Origin: a virus
IMG/VR virus record: IMGVR_UViG_3300047557_000473
Span: 1-34,723 of that record
Strand: one strand, 5' to 3'
DNA: 34,723 bases
Shown piece by piece: positions 12,899-21,437 of the stretch. Both the position numbers and the translations under genes were made by a program. The notes beneath the pieces were generated by a model, which saw only the letters and a program-made list of their open reading frames with translations, did no database searches and had not been told where the DNA came from. Within the stretch, counting starts at the first letter, position 1. Every line of letters begins with the position of its first letter.

Positions 12899-13117
12899 AT
12901 CTGGAATCGTGATCCCAGCCGATAAGGAAACAACTTTACCGACATCAGCAACAACAAGTGTTGTCGTCGTTGAGCTTACCGGTACGTTTAGAAACCCTAA
13001 CGAAAAGTTGCTAGACAGATCTGGAAGCGTTGCCGTAACACTGCTAGATGTATTCGCGCTTTGCAGGGTCTGCGTGCCAGCGCCAGAGGCGTTACCCTGA
13101 ACTTTTAAGTTGCTCAT
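12701..13117 (-). CDS. Tail-fibre component, beta-rich
   Basis: A 138-aa Ser/Thr/Val-rich protein with beta-strand alternation (TTTTLVVADVGKVVSLSAG; GDAISLYNNTSGSLTITC; TVLFISGTVCVITG). It resembles short modules at the ends of phage tail fibres that pack as trimeric beta structures. It lies between the collagen-like fibre and the glycine-rich adhesin, so it may be a fibre tip or connector. No enzymatic motif. Confidence 0.65.
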   Translation of the reverse strand: MSNLKVQGNASGAGTQTLQSANTSSSVTATLPDLSSNFSLGFLNVPVSSTTTTLVVADVGKVVSLSAGITIPDATFSAGDAISLYNNTSGSLTITCSITTAYIAGTDSDKASVSLATRGVATVLFISGTVCVITGNVS

Positions 13118-13126
13118 GTCTAATCC

Positions 13127-15298
13127 TTAGCCAAAAATTAACCAACGCTGGTCTGTTCCTACCGTTACAGCAACCCCTGTGTTAATTGTGACAGGGCCAA
13201 CGCTCATGCCGTTATATGCAGAAGTTACCGAATAATTGCTTGAAATCGTTTGCTGATTCTCTGCAATAACGCCAGATCCACCACCTCCACCTCCGCTGAT
13301 CGTTACCGTGACTGCCGTTCCTACTGCGGTTGCGGTTACGCCAGCACCAACAAAATCAAAAGAAGTTACACCAGACGTTAATAGGGTGCCATCATCTGAG
13401 ACCGAGATATTAGTGCCCGTACCAGAGGGCCCTGTAGGCCCTGTGGGACCAATGCTGCCTGTAGGACCCGGAACTGTAGAAGCCGCCCCTGTAGGGCCTG
13501 TTGGGCCTGCTACGGTCGAAGCCGCACCCGTGGGACCCGTTGGACCTGCCACAGTAGACGCAGCTCCAGTCGGCCCCGTTGGTCCGGGAACCGTTGAATC
13601 AGCGCCGGTTGGTCCCGTAGGTCCCGCGACTGTAGAGGCTGCACCAGTAGGCCCAGTCGGCCCAGCTACCGTAGAAGCCGCTCCGGTTGGTCCGGTTGGA
13701 CCCGCGACAGTAGATGCAGGACCTGTGGGGCCAGTATTTCCTTGAGCACCAGTAGGTCCAGTTGGGCCAATATTTCCCTGAGCGCCTGTGGGACCAACAT
13801 CGCCTGTAGGGCCTGTGGGTCCAACATTACCTTGAATACCGGTGGGGCCGGTAGGGCCGACGTTACCTTGAGCGCCGGTAGGTCCAATAGCACCCGTGGG
13901 TCCAATGTCACCCTGAGCACCAGTGGGTCCCTGCGCCCCAGTGGGGCCGGCTACACCCGTAGGGCCCTGAGCACCTGTTGGACCAATGGCACCGGTTGGG
14001 CCAGTGTTCCCTTGTGGACCCTGACTGCCAGTTGGTCCGATGTCGCCCTGAGGGCCAGTCGGTCCTTGAGCGCCAGTGGGGCCCTGAATCCCTGTTGGGC
14101 CGGTATTTCCCGTGGGGCCGAGCTGAGTAAACATCACTTGTTGAGCCGTCAGAATGACTGAGGGCACAGCAGGGCGGACAGGGTTAATTTGTCCCGGCTC
14201 TGCTAACAACGCAATATTTACGTTTGTTGCTTGCCAGTACAGCTCAACGTAATCGTTGGCTGCAACCTGAAGCATGTAATTCCACGCGGCAACTTCTTTT
14301 GCCTGAGCAGCACTTCCAGTGATCGTTACTTTCGTCGACGATTCTGAGATGTTTACGCCATTCTTTGCAAACCAGATCTCTACAGTGTCCGTCCCAGATC
14401 CAGACGTTCTATCGATCTGCGCGGAAAACTGGATGTTGTAAACACCCGCGTAAGCAAACGTCAGCCTTGAGCCAGAGACGATACTTACACCAGAGCTATT
14501 AGGATCGGTGTTATTAAGCGTGATTGCATAAGCTGTCGTTATGGATGCAATCGTCTGGGTCGTGTCTGAGTAAAAAGAACCCCAATAACCGAGAGCTCCT
14601 CCAGCCCCGGTCGGGCCCGTCGGGCCGACACCCGCAGAGACGTTTACAGTAACCGCATCGCCCGCAGCGGTCGCCGTAACACCGGAACCTGTGAAGTTAA
14701 AAGATGTAACGCTAGAAGTAAGAAGAGTGCCCTCATCAGAGACCGAGATAGCACTGCCACCACCGCCCGCGGGGCCAGTGGGTCCTTGAGCGCCAGTAGG
14801 TCCGACATTGCCTGTGGGTCCTGTTCCACCAGTGGGGCCAGTAGGTCCAGCCACCGTAGATGCGGCTCCCGTGGGTCCTGTAGGGCCGGGTACAGTTGAC
14901 GTTGCGCCTGTAGGACCAGTGGGTCCGGCAACTGTAGAAGCGGGGCCTGTGGGCCCTGTGGCACCTTGCGGTCCTGTGGGTCCGGGTACAGTAGATGCAG
15001 CGCCAGTAGGGCCAACGTTACCTTGACTTCCGGTGGGTCCTGTGGGGCCTTGAGCGCCTGTAGGGCCCGTAGCTCCGCCGCCAATAATCGTGACCGTGAC
15101 ATCGCCACCCACTGCTGTCGCTGTAGCACCGGGGCCTGTGATGTTAAGCGATGTGAGTCCTGACGTAATCTGTGTGCCAGCATTAGAGACAGGAATGTCT
15201 GTTCCTGCGCCCGCCGGGCCGGTGGGGCCGATAACGCCCTGATCGACGACCAGCGTTACCTGTGTTCCACCGGTGATAGTAAGGTTAACGTCGCTCAA
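13127..15298 (-). CDS. Collagen-like tail fibre
   Basis: A 723-aa fibre protein. A roughly 40-residue beta module occurs three times, opening near residue 34 ([14 protein letters not shown]), 183 ([14 protein letters not shown]) and 650 ([14 protein letters not shown]). Collagen-like Gly-X-Y stretches dominated by GPT triplets occupy about 74-177 and 394-647. Residues 236-392 look like a C1q/TNF-type jelly-roll domain ([27 protein letters not shown]). Such fibres trimerise through the collagen triple helix. GPT-rich tracts are the kind O-glycosylated in Bacillus BclA. The gene lies in the tail-fibre cluster upstream of a glycosyltransferase. The repeats are scrambled at synonymous codon positions. 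Receptor binding is inferred. Confidence 0.88.
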   Translation of the reverse strand: MSDVNLTITGGTQVTLVVDQGVIGPTGPAGAGTDIPVSNAGTQITSGLTSLNITGPGATATAVGGDVTVTIIGGGATGPTGAQGPTGPTGSQGNVGPTGAASTVPGPTGPQGATGPTGPASTVAGPTGPTGATSTVPGPTGPTGAASTVAGPTGPTGGTGPTGNVGPTGAQGPTGPAGGGGSAISVSDEGTLLTSSVTSFNFTGSGVTATAAGDAVTVNVSAGVGPTGPTGAGGALGYWGSFYSDTTQTIASITTAYAITLNNTDPNSSGVSIVSGSRLTFAYAGVYNIQFSAQIDRTSGSGTDTVEIWFAKNGVNISESSTKVTITGSAAQAKEVAAWNYMLQVAANDYVELYWQATNVNIALLAEPGQINPVRPAVPSVILTAQQVMFTQLGPTGNTGPTGIQGPTGAQGPTGPQGDIGPTGSQGPQGNTGPTGAIGPTGAQGPTGVAGPTGAQGPTGAQGDIGPTGAIGPTGAQGNVGPTGPTGIQGNVGPTGPTGDVGPTGAQGNIGPTGPTGAQGNTGPTGPASTVAGPTGPTGAASTVAGPTGPTGAASTVAGPTGPTGADSTVPGPTGPTGAASTVAGPTGPTGAASTVAGPTGPTGAASTVPGPTGSIGPTGPTGPSGTGTNISVSDDGTLLTSGVTSFDFVGAGVTATAVGTAVTVTISGGGGGGSGVIAENQQTISSNYSVTSAYNGMSVGPVTINTGVAVTVGTDQRWLIFG
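13430..15090 (-). repeat. Collagen-like GPT coding repeats
   Basis: Two blocks of tandem Gly-X-Y codons flank the jelly-roll region of the fibre gene. In the last part a 13-residue unit ([13 protein letters not shown] with small changes) recurs about seven times. The peptide repeats are nearly perfect, whereas the DNA units use many different Gly, Pro and Thr codons. Confidence 0.85.
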
Positions 15299-15753
15299 TT
15301 GGTCACCCCGTTAGATCTGACGAGGAACAACAAAAAGATAATCAGGTCTTGAGCAGGCGTAGATCCGCTGGAAGGGATCGCTATCGTGATGTTCCCAGAA
15401 AAACCGACAGGGTTGTTAGCGTTGATGTCTAGTTCTGCATCTGTTGACAGCACCGACCACGCTGCTTCATCTATCACAAGGGTGAACGATCCGCCGGAGA
15501 GATTCTGGTTCGTGATCGTAAGGTTTACAGGAGTCGGAGTCGGCGTGTAATCGGAAATGTCAAATGTCAATCCGTATCTTGAGTCTCTGACGTTTGAGAG
15601 TTGCCTGCGGATGATCTGACTTGTGATGGTTGCGCCCGTGAGGTTGAATGGCGAACCTGACTCGTTGTTGAGCGTAAGATTCCAGTAAGTTTTCTGGTTG
15701 TATACCAGCTCACCGGCAATAATCTGATTGTTGAACCCGCTGACCTGTGTCAA
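15295..15753 (-). CDS. Tail/baseplate upper-domain-like protein
   Basis: A 152-aa beta-rich protein ([58 protein letters not shown]) with the look of the BppU/baseplate-type N-terminal domains that anchor fibres. It sits directly upstream of the collagen fibre and overlaps it by four bases. The predicted start is TTG at 15753 with no visible Shine-Dalgarno, only 20 bases after the stop of the GIY-YIG gene. The insertion of that gene may have separated it from its original translation signal. Confidence 0.65.
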   Translation of the reverse strand: MTQVSGFNNQIIAGELVYNQKTYWNLTLNNESGSPFNLTGATITSQIIRRQLSNVRDSRYGLTFDISDYTPTPTPVNLTITNQNLSGGSFTLVIDEAAWSVLSTDAELDINANNPVGFSGNITIAIPSSGSTPAQDLIIFLLFLVRSNGVTN

Positions 15754-15773
15754 CGTATTGCGATTAAAAATAG

Positions 15774-16259
15774 CTATGCTTTTACCCAGCCTTTCCGCTC
15801 AAATGCGTATCCGGCATGAGGCTGCAATTTTACGCCGTTAACGATTCGACCCCTACATCTTCTACTGATAGTTGTTTTATTAACGCCATGAATTTTTGCG
15901 GCTTCTTCTGGCGACTCAAATCTACCGAGCGGCGTTATATACCATCCTTGAAAACGAGGAGCTAATTTTCCTTTCTTGCCCCAATTTGGATTTTCTTCGC
16001 CAATCATTTGATTGTTTCCGAAGCCGCCTCTAGCCAAATTCAGGCCAATTCTTTTTTGTGGTCGTAATTTTTTTTCGAGGTCAAATAAGTAATCAGAAGA
16101 TCCGATCACAAGAATGGTTAGCTTAAGTTGCTCCCATATTTTCTTGAATTTATGCTTATGAGAACGCATTCTCGCAGCAAGATCTTTGGTTACGCCTATG
16201 TAACCACTTTCAAACATATTTAGCTCATCGTGACGATGAAGCCAGTAAAGAATAGCCAT
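15774..16259 (-). CDS. GIY-YIG homing endonuclease
   Basis: A 161-aa protein. The N-terminal 85 residues match the GIY-YIG nuclease fold: ILYWLHRHDE (first strand with Tyr), ESGYIGVTKDLAARMRSHKH (YIG-type strand, then the helix with catalytic Arg), and the loop with Glu (FDLEKKLRP). The middle (NLARGGFGNNQMIGEENPNW) and end (PEEAAKIHGVNKTTISRRCRG) resemble NUMOD DNA-binding modules, the last being helix-turn-helix. Composition is AT-richer than the tail genes on either side. It is a free-standing selfish endonuclease between the hub and a tail gene, separated from the hub by 74 bases of spacer. It probably cuts related phages lacking it. Confidence 0.85.
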   Translation of the reverse strand: MAILYWLHRHDELNMFESGYIGVTKDLAARMRSHKHKFKKIWEQLKLTILVIGSSDYLFDLEKKLRPQKRIGLNLARGGFGNNQMIGEENPNWGKKGKLAPRFQGWYITPLGRFESPEEAAKIHGVNKTTISRRCRGRIVNGVKLQPHAGYAFERKGWVKA

Positions 16260-16333
16260 ATTCCCTCACTCGGTAAACTAACGTTCGCTAGGCACTCCCA
16301 GCAGAACGATGGCTGTCTTGTCTTTTCTTGATT

Positions 16334-19300
16334 CTACGGCTTTTGCTCTAGCGACGCAATCCTTGCCTCTAGCTCTTTCACCGCGTTAGTAAGCACAGCG
16401 ATCATCTCAGTCATCGCAAGGCCTAGACGCTGACCTTTAGGCGTGTCAACAGACGAAACCACTTCAGGAATGATTGACTCAACATCCTGAGCGATAAAGC
16501 CTAAGTGAGGATCAGCCTGACCGATGTAATTGAATTTCACGGGTTGCAAAGCAAGGATCTTCTGAAGTCCACCACTGTAGTTCTGGATGTTCTCTTTGAC
16601 GTTTCTGTCTGAAGAGTTAACCCACGAACCAGCATCAGCATAAGCATTACCGTTGGAGTTGAATGTCCACGTTTGTGAGGCACTGCTCGTGTAAAGAACG
16701 ATGTTAGCTCCAGTTGCATAGGAACCGGTGCTGTTCGTAAAGACCCACGAGTTGTCTGCAAAGGATGTTCCTCTCAGTGAGGCCGTCTTACCGGAAGCAA
16801 GAGCAATTGAGTTTGTCCACGGATCAGGCAGCGAAGGCGTAGCTCCCGTCGGACCTGTAGCTCCCTGCGGGCCTGTTGGCCCCGTAGGTCCGGCAATGCC
16901 TGAAGCCCACGAACCGTCGCCTCTTAAAAAGGTCGTCGTGTTGTTGGGGATGTTTTGAATTTGGGTAAAGCTAGATGAAGTGTTAGGAAAGTAATAAACA
17001 TTGGAAGCAATGCCGCCACTAGAAATGCTTATTGCATAGCCATTGACGTTAGAAAAAGTTGATGCGGCAGTGCTTGTTCCAGATCCCGTTTTTGCAACAA
17101 CTAACGCTTCCGCTAAAAACGAACTAAAGTAAGCGCCTTTTACGAGCGGAGATCCTGCGCCATTAGGCACTTTGAGAGTGAATTGACCAGATGCGCCGCC
17201 TAAAAATTGAACCGCACAATCTGCATACGGATAGTTAACCGCATTGACACTCAGGATCTTTGTGTCGTAGCCAGATACGCCGAGAGAAAACCACGGTGTA
17301 GAACCGCCAGAAGATGAATAGCCTTGAATCTCAAGGTTATTGGAGTTGTTGATCGTGATTCGGTTTGCTCCGGTTCCAGAGGCTATCTCTCCTCTGAGAT
17401 ACGCAGCAGACGCATATAGGCCACCAGAGGTCTTATCTAAGTACCATCCCGCCGTTCCATAATTGGAAGAGGTCGGAGGAATAGGACCGTTGTAGTTGTC
17501 AGAAAGAATGCTCTGAAACACAGAAGCGGCTATAGGTCCTGTCCACGCTGTTGAATTAGCGGGTACTCCATCTACCGTCACTGCGTTAGCGTTGTATCTT
17601 CCCTGTAGATACCAAAGCACCTGACCGATAGAAATACCGGGAACCGTAGACGACCAACCAGCAGGAACCGCAGAGCCGGATGTCGGTGTTGAGAAAGAAG
17701 GTGTTGATGCGGTTTGTGACTGAACAAGATAAGCGTTAATAAAGGCAATACCTATGAGCCCAGATCCGCCTGTCGGTCCAGAACTTCCGGTCGGCCCCTG
17801 ACTTCCTGTAGGGCCCTGATCTCCCGTTGGACCCTGACTTCCTGTAGGCCCCGTAGGTCCCGCCATTCCTGTAGGCGACCACACAAATGCTGCGCTCGTA
17901 GCGGACAGTGCGCTCTTAGCTGACTCGTTGGAAACCGAGAAAGCGAAGTACCACGTTCCACCGGCTATCTGTAAATTCTGGAACTTAACCGTACTTGAGT
18001 TTGCAAATGTCGATCCGTTACTCAAGATTTGAGAGCTGATGACTTTCCAGTCTGTTGCAGCAGGAGTCGCAGAACTTGTATAGAACAATGTGACGGTAGT
18101 GACTCGACCTACAGTTGGCATCGTGCAAGTAGCCGAGAATGTCGGAGGCGCAGCAGAAGGCGCAAGATCGCCTAAGACCGGAGCATTCAGACTCGAGAAG
18201 TAAGTCGGCGACGGCAGACTAGAGTTAGGCGCAGGAGCGAATGCTGTAATACTTGAGTCGTTATAAACATCAGCATTGTATTCAGATAGTTCTAATGTAG
18301 CTCCTAAGTTCCCGTCATCTACCGTAGCCTCGGATACCTTCATGACTCGGAAGAGCTTGTTTGTCCATCCGTAATCTGCGTTTGTAATGTCAACCACATC
18401 ACCCGCGTCAACCTGTATGCCCGGATATGTCGAGGTGATGGTGACGATGAGATCTTCTCGTGCCTGTTCTAGCCTTCTATTTCCGAGATACTGGGCTTGC
18501 ACAGAGTTGTTCGTAAACTCTAGTGTGGTTGTTTGACGATTGTCGGGTTCGTTGGGGTATCTCAAACCAGCAGGAGTCTCAAGAAAGACCATATTAGGCT
18601 GATCTCGATTATCAGCATTCGGAAATTCAATCTGAATCTGATTGATCTGCTGGTTAATATCAATCGCAGAGACCCGTATCTCACCGATCAAGTTTGAATC
18701 GTTGAACGAGAATGTAGAACTATCGGCCTTGTTGATAACAACCGACCAAAGTCCAGAAGCAGCGTTATAAGCCATCCAACTATCAGAGCACTCCAGCATC
18801 TTCTCAACGTTATCTAATACCGGCCTTCCCGTGTCTATGACTCCGTTAATCCTGTATCGGGCTTGTGTGGCAGATCCGCCGCCAGAAGGCGTATAGGTAA
18901 TGGTCTGATCCGAGTAAGTGTTAAGAGCTGTCGCACTTGAAGAATCTACGAGACCAGTCATGCCTGCGCCGTAACGCTCGTCGGTCATGTAGTCGTACCA
19001 AACATCTCCGGGCTTTGCTACCGTTCCACCTTTTGGATAGTGCTTGCAGTAAAACGTGATGGGCTGTAGACCCGTCGTACCTGCGTCAGCGTTGTAATTC
19101 AGTTTGACGATTGCAAACGCTAATCCGTTCATCTGACGGCCAGATGCAGGCCAGCGTAAAGCAACTGGAATATCTGAGCCACCCATAAACACATTGGGAG
19201 CTGTTCCGTTTACGGCAGTGATTGTTCCTGCATTTGTTGATGTGTAAAGACTGATGTACAGATTGCCCGAGATCTTTGTGTCAACGTTTCCATCGCCATC

Positions 19301-19696
19301 TGTCAGGGACACTACTTTAGTCTGATCTGTACCATCAAAAGTAACTAAGCGATCTCCGTAGTAAAACTTTGTTCGATCATAAGAAAACGTCGCAGAGGCA
19401 TCTGACGATATAGAACTTATGGCTATGACGTAATACATTGTCTTTTGATCGGTGGATAACACCGCATCGACAAAGGTTCCGCCTAACCACGCATCGCCAT
19501 AAACAACTGGAACAGAATTCGTCGAGGAAGGTGGCACCTGTTGCCTTGCTCCCATATCTTGAACATTGGGAGGTTTAGATCCGAACGCCCTTGTGACGAC
19601 ATAACTAACCGCAAAGTTGATCGCAAAGGTCGCCGCTGATAAAGCGATTCCTGTTAGCTGTACACCAATTGCGGAAAGAATGATTGATGCTGGCAT
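16334..19696 (-). CDS. Tail hub/host-specificity protein with C-terminal S74 chaperone
   Basis: An 1120-aa central tail protein. The N-terminal hydrophobic stretch and [18 protein letters not shown] start resemble gpJ-like tail-hub proteins. Residues 1-570 form the hub and fibronectin-like part ([17 protein letters not shown]). A short collagen-like GPTGPTG tract follows near 615-645, with another near 935-955. The last 93 residues are an intramolecular chaperone of the S74 type: [10 protein letters not shown] with the Ser/Lys pair at about 1028/1034, then [16 protein letters not shown] and a coiled-coil end. Such domains trimerise the fibre and then cut themselves off. It therefore probably matures to about 1027 residues. 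It is the main candidate for receptor contact or fibre attachment. Confidence 0.87.
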   Translation of the reverse strand: MPASIILSAIGVQLTGIALSAATFAINFAVSYVVTRAFGSKPPNVQDMGARQQVPPSSTNSVPVVYGDAWLGGTFVDAVLSTDQKTMYYVIAISSISSDASATFSYDRTKFYYGDRLVTFDGTDQTKVVSLTDGDGNVDTKISGNLYISLYTSTNAGTITAVNGTAPNVFMGGSDIPVALRWPASGRQMNGLAFAIVKLNYNADAGTTGLQPITFYCKHYPKGGTVAKPGDVWYDYMTDERYGAGMTGLVDSSSATALNTYSDQTITYTPSGGGSATQARYRINGVIDTGRPVLDNVEKMLECSDSWMAYNAASGLWSVVINKADSSTFSFNDSNLIGEIRVSAIDINQQINQIQIEFPNADNRDQPNMVFLETPAGLRYPNEPDNRQTTTLEFTNNSVQAQYLGNRRLEQAREDLIVTITSTYPGIQVDAGDVVDITNADYGWTNKLFRVMKVSEATVDDGNLGATLELSEYNADVYNDSSITAFAPAPNSSLPSPTYFSSLNAPVLGDLAPSAAPPTFSATCTMPTVGRVTTVTLFYTSSATPAATDWKVISSQILSNGSTFANSSTVKFQNLQIAGGTWYFAFSVSNESAKSALSATSAAFVWSPTGMAGPTGPTGSQGPTGDQGPTGSQGPTGSSGPTGGSGLIGIAFINAYLVQSQTASTPSFSTPTSGSAVPAGWSSTVPGISIGQVLWYLQGRYNANAVTVDGVPANSTAWTGPIAASVFQSILSDNYNGPIPPTSSNYGTAGWYLDKTSGGLYASAAYLRGEIASGTGANRITINNSNNLEIQGYSSSGGSTPWFSLGVSGYDTKILSVNAVNYPYADCAVQFLGGASGQFTLKVPNGAGSPLVKGAYFSSFLAEALVVAKTGSGTSTAASTFSNVNGYAISISSGGIASNVYYFPNTSSSFTQIQNIPNNTTTFLRGDGSWASGIAGPTGPTGPQGATGPTGATPSLPDPWTNSIALASGKTASLRGTSFADNSWVFTNSTGSYATGANIVLYTSSASQTWTFNSNGNAYADAGSWVNSSDRNVKENIQNYSGGLQKILALQPVKFNYIGQADPHLGFIAQDVESIIPEVVSSVDTPKGQRLGLAMTEMIAVLTNAVKELEARIASLEQKP

Positions 19697-19699
19697 GAT

Positions 19700-20137
19700 C
19701 TACTCTCGAAAGAAGGTCGCTTGCAAGGGCTTGAATTTATATTTCGTATAGTCTATTTCCGGGCTAGATGACATCAGACTTGTGCATACAATGTCCACAC
19801 GTTTTTGATCCAGCATGTATTGAGCAAGTTGATTAAACCTTAGCCACAATCTCCCGCCGATACTCGTGTTTCTATACTCTGGAGCCACCCACCACGCTAC
19901 CTCGTGAAGCTCTCTTATGTGGCGATTCCAAAAGTTCCTGCCAACATAAGCTGCTAGAAACCCTCGAAGATTGTCATCAACAAGAACAAATCCTCGGCCG
20001 TTAATCATCTGGTCGAATAGATTTTTAACCTGATCTATGTTTTGCTTTTCTTGTAACGCTTTAATTCCGGCTTCTTTTGAATACGCCTTCATCATCTCAA
20101 TGAAGTGAGGCAGATCGTATTTTGTCGCGTATCGCAT
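19700..20137 (-). CDS. GNAT N-acetyltransferase
   Basis: A 145-aa GNAT-fold protein: RYATKYDLPHFIEMM start, FVLVDDNLRGFLAAYV strands, WVAPEYRNTSIGGRLWLRF as motif A (acetyl-CoA pyrophosphate loop R-x-x-S-x-G-G), and a C-terminal strand (YTKYKFKPL). Motif A is slightly degenerate but recognisable. GNAT genes within the tail-tip cluster occur in a number of siphoviruses, and their substrates are unknown. It could modify a tail protein or a host factor. It overlaps the upstream tail gene by one base and ends three bases before the hub start. Confidence 0.82.
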   Translation of the reverse strand: MRYATKYDLPHFIEMMKAYSKEAGIKALQEKQNIDQVKNLFDQMINGRGFVLVDDNLRGFLAAYVGRNFWNRHIRELHEVAWWVAPEYRNTSIGGRLWLRFNQLAQYMLDQKRVDIVCTSLMSSSPEIDYTKYKFKPLQATFFRE

Positions 20138-20793
20138 TACATGCCGCTCATATCAAATTCTCGTTGAATGGGATTCTCCAGACCTTCAGAGCCTGACGAC
20201 TGAGAACCTGTTTGCGGTGGGGCTCCAAAGTCAAAGTATTGACCAGAGATCGCAGCTACTCGACTCATGCTTGCATCCGAAGCGTAGAGCTGCTTCCAGT
20301 TGTTCTCGTTTGTCCTAATGCCAGCAATACGGCTCTCTAAAATAGATCTGAAAGAAGAACAAGATATAGAACAAGTCGCCGTCCTGCTTCTTGCGTTCTC
20401 GTCCCAGTCCTCAGTGATTGAGATGTTAGAGACGATGCCCTGATAACGCTTGAAGAACTGCGTGCTAGGGCTTGTGATGATCTGGTAGTTTGAGTCGAAG
20501 AACCCGCGCCAGATCTCAACAGTTGAGCCCTTGATGTTTGAGCCTAAGACCAACGATATATTTGTAGGATCAATACCGATAAGGCCGATCACCATATCAA
20601 CAGATGTAGCCTTGATCTCTCGATTGACCGCACCGACAGACAAGAGACTTCCGAGGCTTGTAAAAGTATTGCCCCCTATAGTGATGGGAGCCGCTGCATT
20701 GCAAAATGTATAAGTCGTAGTCGATGTTGTTAGCTTTACAAACTCACCGTGTGTGATAGTTGCGCTATTTAGCGCTGTCATTGGTGTACTCAT
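20137..20793 (-). CDS. Minor tail protein, tail-tip (DUF2163-like)
   Basis: A 218-aa beta-rich protein with the layout of the L/DUF2163-type tail-tip proteins: GEFVKLTTSTTTYTFCNAA, ITIGGNTFTSLGSLLSVG, TVEIWRGFFDSNYQ, RYQGIVSNISITEDW, and a Cys-containing end (CSISCSSFRSILESRIAG). These cysteines recall the metal-binding tail-tip proteins of lambda gpL type, but I cannot assign that with certainty. It lies between the tape-measure region and the hub in the expected tail-tip order and overlaps both neighbours by one to four bases. Confidence 0.7.
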   Translation of the reverse strand: MSTPMTALNSATITHGEFVKLTTSTTTYTFCNAAAPITIGGNTFTSLGSLLSVGAVNREIKATSVDMVIGLIGIDPTNISLVLGSNIKGSTVEIWRGFFDSNYQIITSPSTQFFKRYQGIVSNISITEDWDENARSRTATCSISCSSFRSILESRIAGIRTNENNWKQLYASDASMSRVAAISGQYFDFGAPPQTGSQSSGSEGLENPIQREFDMSGM

Positions 20794-21437
20794 TGGACAT
20801 TCTCCCTAAAGACAAAGTCAGAGTCCCAATCAACAAAAGCGCCATTAGTCATCGGCCTTAGCGTGTAAGTCGGGCAGACCTCAGCGACTACAGAAAACGT
20901 GCAGGAAGCCCCTACAGCCGTTAATGTGCCTGTCGAGGGAGTTCCTATCACCGGACGATGTAACGTCACACTAACGGTCGATCCTGAGCCTCTCAGCACC
21001 TCTGTGGTGACTTTGTAGGGATAGTTGCCTATCTGGAGGAAGTCGCCAGCAGCAAAGACGACTGTAGGCGCTGAGACAGCGGGAAGATTACCGACAGAAA
21101 TCGTTGTCGCGTTAGGCGCAGGAACGCTTGCAAGGGTAAGGGCAGCAGCCTGTCCAGATGTGAGACCACCTTTGTACTCTGTAAACCACTGAAGGTTTGA
21201 TGTGTTGAATGTGATTGTCGCCGCAGTCTGTCTATCTAGATTGTCAATCGTCTGGATAACGTCTCTGACCTGTGGATAGTAAAGATAAGCATGAGGGCGA
21301 ACCGTGAACACCCACGGAACCGAAGTCACATACTGCGCTGTCCTGACTTGCCCGGAGCGTGAGTATTGCTGACCAACCATTCGACGGTTATTAACCGTGA
21401 TGGATTGGGAGATATTTAAGATGGTTTGGAAGCTCAT
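20790..21437 (-). CDS. Minor tail protein, distal tail-like
   Basis: A 215-aa beta-rich protein directly after the tape measure, the position of distal tail (Dit/gpM-like) proteins. The N-terminal half (NNRRMVGQQYSRSGQVRTAQ; VPWVFTVRPHAYLYY) resembles the tail-tube-interacting domain. A middle insertion (GDFLQIGNYPYKVTTEV) is a compact beta domain also found in Dit-like proteins. It should cap the tail tube and connect it to the hub. Overlaps the tape-measure stop and the next start by four bases. Confidence 0.7.
   Translation of the reverse strand: MSFQTILNISQSITVNNRRMVGQQYSRSGQVRTAQYVTSVPWVFTVRPHAYLYYPQVRDVIQTIDNLDRQTAATITFNTSNLQWFTEYKGGLTSGQAAALTLASVPAPNATTISVGNLPAVSAPTVVFAAGDFLQIGNYPYKVTTEVLRGSGSTVSVTLHRPVIGTPSTGTLTAVGASCTFSVVAEVCPTYTLRPMTNGAFVDWDSDFVFRENVQ

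Noticed and set aside
13308-13745. Pro/Val/Gly-rich + strand frame of 145 aa across the collagen region
   Set aside because: It is the antisense of the GPT codons (reads as repeated APVGPVGP); no Shine-Dalgarno and no independent composition. The same applies to the frames at 13742-14161, 14644-15183 and 14808-15026.
13430-15090. CRISPR-like regularly spaced repeats
   Set aside because: The periodicity comes from Gly-X-Y codons within one long coding frame; repeats are not identical at DNA level and there are no unique spacers.
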